7,478 nt of DNA from Lachnoclostridium sp. UBA6475. Lineage in GTDB: Bacteria > Bacillota > Clostridia > Lachnospirales > Lachnospiraceae. A model generated the notes under the pieces. The model did not search any database and was not told the DNA's origin. It saw only the letters and a list, made by a program, of their open reading frames with translations. The stretch spans positions 168 to 7,645 of the forward strand of contig DJNB01000193.1 in NCBI GenBank assembly GCA_002435545.1, read 5' to 3'. Positions within the stretch are counted from its first letter, which is position 1; the number at the start of each line of letters is the position of its first letter. Both the position numbers and the translations under genes were made by a program. This document shows positions 1 to 5,420 of this stretch, in pieces.

Positions 1-865
1 TTTCCTGCTTTTCAAACTGGTGAATACGATAAACACCACGTTCCTCTAAGCCGTGAGCTCCCTTTTCCTTACGGAAGCAAGGGGAATAGCTGGTTAAAGT
101 CTTCGGAAGTTCTGCTTCCGGTACAATTGTGTCAATGAATTTACCAATCATGGAATGCTCGGATGTTCCGATCAGATATAAATCTTCTCCTTCGATCTTA
201 TACATCATGGCATCCATCTCATCAAAACTCATTACGCCGGTCACTACGTTGCTGCGGATCATAAAAGGCGGTACACAATACGTAAATCCGCGGTCAATCA
301 TAAAATCTCTTGCATAAGAGATCACAGCCGAATGAAGTCTTGCAATGTCGCCCATCAGATAATAGAATCCGTTTCCGGCTACATCACGCGCTGCATCCAG
401 ATCAATTCCATCAAATTTTTCCATAATTTCCGTATGATATGGAATTTCAAAATCCGGTACAACCGGTTCTCCAAACCGTTCAATCTCTACATTTTCGCTG
501 TCATCTTTTCCGATCGGCACACTTGGATCAATGATATTCGGAATTGTCATCATGATCTCTTTGATCTTTTCTGCCAGCTCTGTCTCTTTCTTTTCCAATT
601 CAGCAAGGCGCTCCGCCCCCTGTGCTACTTCTGCTTTCAGAGCTTCGGCTTCTTCTTTTTTGCCCTGTGCCATCAAACCGCCGATATTTTTCGAAATTTT
701 CTTTCTCTTCGCACGCAGCTCGTCCGCTTCCTGCTGTGTCGCGCGGCTCTCTTTATCCAGTGCGATCACTTCATCTACAAGAGGAAGTTTGCGGTCCTGA
801 AATTTATTTTTGATATTCTGTTTTACAACATCCGGATTTTCCCGTAAAAATTTGATATCCAACAT
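1..865 (-). CDS. serS: Seryl-tRNA synthetase, N-terminal part (cut by window edge)
   Basis: This enzyme charges tRNA-Ser with serine in the cytoplasm (class II aminoacyl-tRNA synthetase). Reading the minus strand from the ATG at 865-863 gives 288 uninterrupted codons to the window edge; the family is usually about 420-430 residues, so the C-terminal third, with motif 3, lies outside. It opens with MLDIKFLREN, typical of bacterial SerRS. Residues about 30-105 are a charged heptad-like stretch, the tRNA-binding antiparallel coiled-coil arm. The catalytic domain follows, with the TSE serine-site motif at residues 234-236 (LIGTSEHSMIG) and class II motif 2 starting at CFRKE (263-267). The motif 2 loop reads KGAHGLEERG, not the SEAGSAGRDTRG common in many bacteria. 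A perfect AGGAGG (plus-strand 876-881) sits 10 nt before the ATG. Its own promoter lies immediately upstream. Identity is secure. Confidence 0.97.
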   Translation of the reverse strand, partial: MLDIKFLRENPDVVKQNIKNKFQDRKLPLVDEVIALDKESRATQQEADELRAKRKKISKNIGGLMAQGKKEEAEALKAEVAQGAERLAELEKKETELAEKIKEIMMTIPNIIDPSVPIGKDDSENVEIERFGEPVVPDFEIPYHTEIMEKFDGIDLDAARDVAGNGFYYLMGDIARLHSAVISYARDFMIDRGFTYCVPPFMIRSNVVTGVMSFDEMDAMMYKIEGEDLYLIGTSEHSMIGKFIDTIVPEAELPKTLTSYSPCFRKEKGAHGLEERGVYRIHQFEKQE

Positions 866-898
866 AATGAGAGTTCCTCCTAAAATATAATCGGGTCT

Positions 899-927
899 AT
901 TATACACCTTTTTGGTAAAGTATGCAA
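899..927 (-). promoter_or_regulatory. Sigma-A-type promoter of serS
   Basis: On the minus strand a perfect -10 TATAAT (899-904) lies 17 bp from a partial -35 TTGCAT (922-927). Transcription would start near 892, giving a leader of only about 27 nt before the serS ATG. That is too short for a T-box tRNA-sensing leader, which many Firmicute serS genes carry. Seen in sequence; use not tested. Confidence 0.6.
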
Positions 928-995
928 ATACTTTCTCTTGTTTAAAATGTAAAACCATACAAACCCCTTTAAATATTTTTGTTAATCATTCACAA

Positions 996-1023
996 TTGCA
1001 TTTTTCTTATAAACGTGTATAAT
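996..1023 (+). promoter_or_regulatory. Sigma-A-type promoter of the type III toxin-antitoxin module
   Basis: On the plus strand TTGCAT (996-1001) and a perfect TATAAT (1018-1023) are separated by 16 bp. The predicted start is near 1030, just before the first small hairpin and the repeat array. It is divergent from the serS promoter and uses the same -35 hexamer; about 70 bp separate the two -35 boxes. A promoter directly before the repeats is what a type III antitoxin RNA needs. Its position also means the ATG at 1024 would fall upstream of the transcript. Confidence 0.65.
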
Positions 1024-1029
1024 ATGACT

Positions 1030-1180
1030 AAGAAACCAAAATGGTTTCTAAAACACAAACACGCTTCACAATGTGCGGCAAAGAAACATTGTTTATGCAA
1101 AGGCGCTTCGCAATGTGTGCTCAAACATTGCTTATTCAAATACGCTTCACAATGTGCGACAAAGAAACATTGTTTTAAGA
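1030..1180 (+). ncRNA. Type III antitoxin RNA (repeat RNA, CptI/ToxI-like)
   Basis: This is a predicted repeat RNA antitoxin. In type III systems such RNAs are cut into single units that form pseudoknots and bind and inhibit the toxin. The transcript would start near 1030, form a small hairpin (1031-1038 with 1042-1049), then carry three repeat units and run into the terminator-like hairpin at 1177-1203. Each unit has a CAAA linker, then nn-CGC-TTC, then a 7-nt stem arm (ACAATGT or GCAATGT), then G-C/T-G, an A-rich loop, and the matching arm (ACATTGT or ACATTGC). CGC can pair with the GCG/GUG after the first arm, which makes an H-type pseudoknot. The middle unit swaps both ends of the outer stem pair (A-U to G-C). 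The ends are approximate, and the family is inferred from layout plus the downstream protein. Confidence 0.8.
1056..1176 (+). repeat. Three tandem 39-42 nt repeats of the antitoxin RNA
   Basis: The unit starts (CGCTTC core) are at 1062, 1104 and 1143, so the pitches are 42 and 39. CAAA linkers at 1056, 1098 and 1137 keep the same spacing. The first and third units are nearly identical through the stem-loop. The middle unit lacks 3 nt in the A-rich loop and differs at both ends of the outer stem pair. The third unit ends in TTT next to the terminator-like hairpin and has no trailing CAAA. There are no unique spacers, so this is not a CRISPR array. Confidence 0.9.
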
Positions 1181-1205
1181 GCTGATGTTTTACATTGGCT
1201 CTTTT
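1177..1205 (+). terminator. Leaky intrinsic terminator between antitoxin RNA and toxin gene
   Basis: A 12-bp hairpin is formed by 1177-1188 with 1192-1203 and a three-U loop (1189-1191). It contains two adjacent G-U wobbles (1183/1197 and 1184/1196) and is followed by a short U-tract (1202-1205) broken by A. Type III modules usually carry an imperfect terminator at exactly this position, so that antitoxin RNA is made in excess and some transcripts read through into the toxin gene. The short U-tract fits partial termination. It ends 15 nt before the toxin ATG. Confidence 0.7.
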
Positions 1206-1220
1206 ACATAAAGGAGAGAT

Positions 1221-1619
1221 ATGATTAAAAACGGAATGTACTATATTACTGAAGACTTCAAACGGCTGGTTCAAAATCTGGGCGGGGAATGGAACGATCA
1301 AAAGAAACGGCCTATCGTATGTTTAATACAGGCAACTGAACATCCTGATTTGTACTGGGCTATTCCTGTTGGAAAAGTCAATCATAGAGATAATAAAGCC
1401 ATGGAACGGATTGAATCTTTTATGAGTAAACCCAGGAGAGACATGAGAAGCTGCTACTATCACATAGGAAGAACTACCAATAAATCAATATTTTTTATCT
1501 CTGATGCCATTCCCATAACAGATAAATATATTTCAGAACAACATCTGGGTTCAGACAACAGACCACACATAATAAAAAATCCCCACCTATTACAGGCACT
1601 GCACTATAAATTGAATTGA
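1221..1619 (+). CDS. Type III toxin-antitoxin endoribonuclease toxin, CptN-like
   Basis: This 132-residue protein is predicted to be the toxin of a type III system: an RNase of the ToxN/AbiQ/CptN fold that cleaves cellular mRNA and its own repeat RNA precursor, held inactive by the repeat RNA. It is basic, lacks a signal peptide or membrane segment, and should act in the cytoplasm. Visible landmarks are N-terminal GMYYITEDF, the core WAIPVGKVNHRD (46-57), RSCYYHIGRTT (76-86) and SIFFISDAIPITDKYI (89-104). I associate these with CptN-like toxins from gut Clostridia, from memory and not from a search. It is shorter than ToxN proteins (about 170 residues). The start is supported by AAGGAG at 1211-1216, though its 4-nt spacing is tight; the next ATG (1236) is too far from it. 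The repeats and terminator-like hairpin directly upstream are the strongest support. Such modules are known from plasmids, phage defence and chromosomes. The exact branch (CptN, TenpN or ToxN) is less certain than the system type. Confidence 0.82.
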   Translation: MIKNGMYYITEDFKRLVQNLGGEWNDQKKRPIVCLIQATEHPDLYWAIPVGKVNHRDNKAMERIESFMSKPRRDMRSCYYHIGRTTNKSIFFISDAIPITDKYISEQHLGSDNRPHIIKNPHLLQALHYKLN

Positions 1620-1753
1620 ATCCTTAACTTTGAAGCTTCCAATAAAAATTATTTCCGGCAGCATATAACCGATTTAAAAATTTATCTGCTAAAAGAACTG
1701 AACTCAGAAAAAGCATAACTATTCCCAAACCCTTCAGCCACCAAAAGGCGCAG

Positions 1754-3073
1754 CTATCTAGCCACGCCCTCTGCGATCCGGCTCACGCCGACATAAATTT
1801 CTGAAATTTTATACCAGGTCTGGAACCCGACGATTCCATCCTGTGTCAATTTAAAGATCTGCTGGAAAGTTTTTACAGCCTCTTCAGTTGCCGGGCCAAA
1901 GATCCCATCCTCTGCAATTTTCGGAATAAGCGGGTACGCATCTGAAATAACATTGAGCTGTGCCTGCATCTGCCGCACCTTGTCACCGGAATCTCCGACA
2001 CGGAGTGGGGAACCCGGATAAGAAGACGGTATGCCGGAGATCACTTCGGTTGCATTGATATACATGGAACTTCCGTAATAATTCCGCAGGATTTCGATTG
2101 CAGTGTAACCACGGTCACCCAGAGATTTGCTGCCCCACTGGCTCATCCAGTTCGGACAGGTAACATTTTTTCCATCACAATACTGCGTCAAAATCGGCTG
2201 CAATACGCCCGGACGGGAAAGATAGTTACTAAAGATCTCATCCACCACATTCGAAATGCTTTCGAACACATTGCGGTTTGGAATCCATTTATGATCGTAA
2301 GCCGTCGAGCTTGTGATCGTAAAGTCATACCCTTTATTGCGATACCACTCTGTAAAAACGCGGTTCAACGTAAATGACTGGATTGCCAGAATATTTGCCT
2401 GTATCGTTGCTTCCGGCCAGGTCGAATAGATCTCACTGCTCGCTACGTTTTTAATATAATCGCGGTACGGGACATAATAGTCTTTCGCAGAACGGTCGCT
2501 TGGCGGACCATTGTGGACAACAATGTATTCGGGGATGACAACCCGGCTCAGTACGATCTCACCGGTCTCATCGATTGGTTTGATCTCATCTTCTGCAATC
2601 TTTGGCGGATAATCTCCCCAAAGCGTATGATCCGGGATGACAAAAAGTTCCGTGTCACCGCTGATTGCCGGCGAAGTAGGAAGGAGCGAAGCATTTTGGA
2701 TTGCTGTTTCGCCGGAAAAGATCTCCGCACCACTGACACGAAACGGTTCAAATCCGGGCGCCGTGATCGTAATCGTATATTCGGCATACGGCTTATTGGC
2801 ACCGGGTTCCATGCTGTAATCTACAGGAGGCGCCGGAAGTGTCAATTCCGGAATCTGTCCGAGAGAATTTGTCGTAGTCTGTTCAATAATCTGTCCGGGA
2901 TCACTGTCTCTTGTTATCTGAACCTGCGCACCGTCGATCGGGCGGTTGTTCACTTCCGAGGTAACATTGACATCCAATAACCCTTCGGTATCCGATGAAG
3001 TAACCGAGGCAAAAAGCTCCGGACGGGGTGTTGTTGTATTCAAGGCATTCACCAAAATCGCTTTGTTACTCAT
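1754..3073 (-). CDS. SpoIID-like protein with C-terminal peptidoglycan-binding domain
   Basis: This 439-residue protein probably binds and remodels peptidoglycan, perhaps in sporulation. Residues about 30-130 look like a carboxypeptidase-regulatory/Ig-like beta domain (GLLDVNVTSEVNNRPIDGAQV). Residues about 175-338 match the SpoIID/LytB pattern: YIKNVASSEI, with E214 where SpoIID has its catalytic Glu, then WPEATIQAN, GYDFTITSSTAYDHKW, and NWMSQWGSKSLGDRGYTAIEILRNYYG, the counterpart of the SpoIID GMSQWGA..G..Y.EIL..YY signature. Two cysteines six residues before and just ahead of that signature (C299, C306) could bind metal. Residues about 355-425 form a PG_binding_1 domain (LRVGDSGDKVRQMQAQL, then DGIFGPATEEAVKTFQ). 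There is no signal peptide, so export, if any, is unexplained. The ATG has no good Shine-Dalgarno before it, and the first internal ATG (residue 88) would remove most of the first domain. It lies beyond the terminator of the next operon. The architecture is one I associate with Lachnospiraceae. Confidence 0.85.
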   Translation of the reverse strand: MSNKAILVNALNTTTPRPELFASVTSSDTEGLLDVNVTSEVNNRPIDGAQVQITRDSDPGQIIEQTTTNSLGQIPELTLPAPPVDYSMEPGANKPYAEYTITITAPGFEPFRVSGAEIFSGETAIQNASLLPTSPAISGDTELFVIPDHTLWGDYPPKIAEDEIKPIDETGEIVLSRVVIPEYIVVHNGPPSDRSAKDYYVPYRDYIKNVASSEIYSTWPEATIQANILAIQSFTLNRVFTEWYRNKGYDFTITSSTAYDHKWIPNRNVFESISNVVDEIFSNYLSRPGVLQPILTQYCDGKNVTCPNWMSQWGSKSLGDRGYTAIEILRNYYGSSMYINATEVISGIPSSYPGSPLRVGDSGDKVRQMQAQLNVISDAYPLIPKIAEDGIFGPATEEAVKTFQQIFKLTQDGIVGFQTWYKISEIYVGVSRIAEGVAR

Positions 3074-3110
3074 ATTTTATGCAATGGTTTGAAAAATGTG
3101 CTCTCATGAC

Positions 3111-3138
3111 AAAAGCGCAGCCTTTCAGCCGCGCTTTT
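3111..3138 (-). terminator. Intrinsic terminator of the four-gene exported-protein operon
   Basis: A 12-bp GC-rich stem (3111-3122 with 3127-3138, wobbles at 3119/3130 and 3122/3127) closes on a four-base loop that reads GAAA on the minus strand, followed by TTTT within and after the stem. It begins 18 nt after the TGA at 3157-3159 and would end the operon. Because the stem is flanked by A and T runs it could also stop plus-strand transcription (TTTTTG), but no plus-strand gene lies upstream that needs it. Confidence 0.8.
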
Positions 3139-3156
3139 TGCTTTCTATTCCGGTAA

Positions 3157-4233
3157 TCAACCATGCGTTTCCTGTTCCTCTTCCCAACTCTTTAACTCAT
3201 CATATGGCATATGCCAGTACTTTTTCGGATCCGCTTTACCTCCCTTGACAAAAGTATAGCCCTTCTTCGTTTTCACGGTACATTTCTTTTTCTTTTGTTT
3301 CACTCCATCGGCATAAATTTCCACTTCTTTGCCATGTGATTTATACCAGGATTTCTTGAATTTCAATGTCGTAAAACGGTTGACATTCACCTGTGTCAGT
3401 TTTTTACATTCGCTCAGATCAAGCGACTTATTTTTCACAAAATAATCGATGTCGGTAATCCGGTTGTTTTTCGGCAGTTTCACGTCACATTTCAGAGCCG
3501 CATCCTGATAACAAAGCCCCGTTCCCTCTGCAATTGCAATATCGTCACTCGTAGACTTTGTCAGATCCTCTACCACGCAGGCGGTTCCGTACCGGATATA
3601 AAGTTTGCTAAGTTTTTTATTGCTGCGAAGATCCAGTGCTTTCACCTTTGCATTGCAGACGGTTAATTCTTCCAGATTCTTAAGTTTTTTAACATCCAAT
3701 TTTTTTAAATTTCTGCAGGTTTCAAACGACACACATTGCAGCTTCGTATTCTTTGAAAATGTCACATCGGTAAACTTTGTATCCTCAGAAACCATCAACA
3801 TTTCCAATTGATCCAAAGGAAGCATGGATGCGTATTCTTTCCATGTAAGTGCCGTATTTTCCTCAATCTTAACCACTTTAAGTTTCGTATTCTTTTTGAG
3901 GGTTCCTGTTATCTTTTTCATGCTATAGATCTCTATACTCGAAAGATTGGATAACTTTTCAATCCCCGTTATATCCATAGAAGAAGGTACATTTTTATTT
4001 AAATCAAATGACTTAATACTAAACTCCGTAGCCTTTTGAATTTCTTCCGTTGAAAGACTTCCATTTTCATCCAGATCACATCGTTTTATGTATTCGCGGA
4101 AAACCGGATCCGGGAAATTCCGGCTGTCAATCTTCACTTCTGTTTCCTGCGCTTTGATACGATCTGCATTACCAAGCGGTAATACCATGGCACAGACCGC
4201 ACACGCAATACCAAGTATAAGTTTCTTTTTCAT
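3157..4233 (-). CDS. Secreted leucine-rich-repeat protein with EF-hand-like loop
   Basis: This 358-residue protein has unknown function. An N-terminal signal peptide is clear: MKKK, then the hydrophobic LILGIACAVCAMVLPL, with cleavage somewhere near residues 25-30. A canonical EF-hand calcium loop follows at D53-L-D-E-N-G-S-L-S-T-E-E64, with ligands at positions 1, 3, 5 and 12. Residues about 85-290 are irregular leucine-rich repeats (for example LKKLDVKKLKNLEELTV), probably a protein- or ligand-binding surface. The lysine-rich C-terminus (about 290-335) contains WYKSHGKEVEIYADGVKQKK, also found in altered form in the gene at 6401-7402, so the two are paralogs. It is the last gene of the operon, 16 nt after the previous stop, with Shine-Dalgarno AAAGGA (4241-4246) overlapping the end of that intergenic gap. 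No anchor motif is visible, so it is probably released or held by charge. Confidence 0.85.
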   Translation of the reverse strand: MKKKLILGIACAVCAMVLPLGNADRIKAQETEVKIDSRNFPDPVFREYIKRCDLDENGSLSTEEIQKATEFSIKSFDLNKNVPSSMDITGIEKLSNLSSIEIYSMKKITGTLKKNTKLKVVKIEENTALTWKEYASMLPLDQLEMLMVSEDTKFTDVTFSKNTKLQCVSFETCRNLKKLDVKKLKNLEELTVCNAKVKALDLRSNKKLSKLYIRYGTACVVEDLTKSTSDDIAIAEGTGLCYQDAALKCDVKLPKNNRITDIDYFVKNKSLDLSECKKLTQVNVNRFTTLKFKKSWYKSHGKEVEIYADGVKQKKKKCTVKTKKGYTFVKGGKADPKKYWHMPYDELKSWEEEQETHG

Positions 4234-4249
4234 ACGTATTTCCTTTCTG

Positions 4250-5386
4250 TCAATTTTTTACAATCGTTCCCGACGCCTCAAAAAACAGTTCCAAGTAATT
4301 ATACAACGCCTTTGCCTCTGAAGAATTCGTCCAGTATCCATCTGTGGAAACGTCACGGATTCCGCTTTCCGATATTTTGAGTATGCGGATTGTCTCTGCT
4401 TTCTCATCAAAATAGTTTACTACGATTGACATATCGCCAACACCATGTTTTTGCGCCCTGGCAAAATCAAACTGATACTTTGCAGCATTCATCTTCTTTT
4501 GCAGCGTTTCCAATACCTTTTTATCTGTGATATGAGCTGTCTTATAAGCAGGGCCGGTCTGATTTTCCAGTCCCGTAACCGGCTGTGTCATCGTCACAGA
4601 CGCAGTTTTCTTCTCATTGTCTTTTAATATCTTCGGAATTACCGTCACCGGAATTTTATAACTCTTTCCTTTTGCTTTAATCTTCACCGTATAAGTACCT
4701 GTTTTTTTAACCTGAAATGTAGTATTTTTTACGGTAATTCCCTTACCGCTCAATTTCACTTTTTTTGCCTGAAAAGCCTCATCGTAAAACTTCTCTGCTT
4801 CCCAAGAAATTCCTTTGATTTTCCGGACAAAATCTTTTAATTTGTATTTTTTATTCTGTTCAATTTTGATAGAAGAATAGACCTTATCCGCTTTTATTGT
4901 AGTTGACACATTTTTCCAAAGTGTGTTGGACTCAAAGGACGCTAAATTATAATATTTGGTACTGATTTCTTTGGATCCTTTTTTGATCTGCACCTTCATC
5001 TGCGTATCTGTGCTTTCTACGGTATAACTCGTCTTATCGGATAACGTAAATACGATCGGTTCCGGGATTCCTGCTACAAGTTCTTCCGGTTTTGCCAGAT
5101 CATTGGCATAACGTCCCGTCAGCTCTGTTGTCTCCTGCATCGAAAGCTCTGCGAAAAGCTCACACAGTTTCTGAATACATTTGTCATCGGTTGTTTTTTT
5201 GTTGTTAAAAGAAACCGTTTTCACTTTCTTTGCGAACTTCTCTGTAAAGACCTTGTTATTGTATGTAATCTTACTCTCCTGCTTTTTTGCTGCCTTCGTG
5301 TCTACTGTAGTCCCCGACACCCCTGTCGCGGCAAGTACAGCCGCCAGCGTTCCTAATGCAACAATTTTTTTTACATCCTTCCTCAT
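4250..5386 (-). CDS. Secreted protein with Ig-like segment, function unknown
   Basis: I do not recognise this 378-residue protein's function. It has a signal peptide (MRKDVKK, then hydrophobic residues 8-23, likely cut near residue 30) and is lysine-rich. Residues about 207-250 have the pattern of a short bacterial Ig-like domain (TFQVKKTGTYTVKIKAKGK followed by a beta strand, PVTVI). The C-terminal part, residues about 262-370, is a separate soluble domain with an alpha segment (VLETLQKKMNAAKYQFDFA) and beta strands (MSIVVNYF, ETIRILKI). The start is supported by a perfect AGGAGG (5395-5400) 8 nt before the ATG. It lies 34 nt after the lipoprotein gene and 16 nt before the second leucine-rich-repeat gene, so it is almost certainly co-transcribed. 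It may work with those proteins at the cell surface. Confidence 0.82.
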   Translation of the reverse strand: MRKDVKKIVALGTLAAVLAATGVSGTTVDTKAAKKQESKITYNNKVFTEKFAKKVKTVSFNNKKTTDDKCIQKLCELFAELSMQETTELTGRYANDLAKPEELVAGIPEPIVFTLSDKTSYTVESTDTQMKVQIKKGSKEISTKYYNLASFESNTLWKNVSTTIKADKVYSSIKIEQNKKYKLKDFVRKIKGISWEAEKFYDEAFQAKKVKLSGKGITVKNTTFQVKKTGTYTVKIKAKGKSYKIPVTVIPKILKDNEKKTASVTMTQPVTGLENQTGPAYKTAHITDKKVLETLQKKMNAAKYQFDFARAQKHGVGDMSIVVNYFDEKAETIRILKISESGIRDVSTDGYWTNSSEAKALYNYLELFFEASGTIVKN

Positions 5387-5420
5387 AATAAATACCTCCT
5401 TATTTTTTTATATGGTAATC

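Noticed and set aside
332..847. Plus-strand open frames inside serS
   Set aside because: They are antisense shadows of a fully recognisable seryl-tRNA synthetase reading frame.
866..898. T-box or other riboswitch leader for serS
   Set aside because: A good promoter sits so close to the gene that the leader is about 27 nt, too short for a T-box.
1056..1176. Possible CRISPR array
   Set aside because: Units are contiguous and near-identical through the whole period; no unique spacers and no cas genes are present.
979..1185. Open frame for a Cys-rich repeat peptide (ASQC..KKHC pattern) across the antitoxin array
   Set aside because: Both candidate ATGs (979, 1024) lie upstream of the predicted transcript start and lack a ribosome site. 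The frame stays open because the repeat pitches (42, 39) happen to be multiples of three. The paired stem change favours an RNA role.
946..1196. 10-nt inverted repeat, AATGTAAAAC (946-955) and GTTTTACATT (1187-1196), around the antitoxin region
   Set aside because: It is short, AT-rich and leaves the toxin gene outside, so it does not define an element boundary. Chance is likely.
990..1301. Minus-strand open frame of 103 codons over the repeats and the toxin start
   Set aside because: It is a shadow of the same repeats, has no ribosome site and no recognisable domain, and overlaps the better-supported toxin gene.
1620..1753. Terminator for the toxin gene or for the SpoIID-like gene
   Set aside because: Only weak 3-4 bp stems such as CTGAACTCAG are visible, with no GC-rich stem plus T-run on either strand.
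2513..2980. Plus-strand open frame of 155 codons
   Set aside because: It is antisense to the SpoIID-like gene, has no domain or ribosome site, and the minus-strand protein is clearly real.
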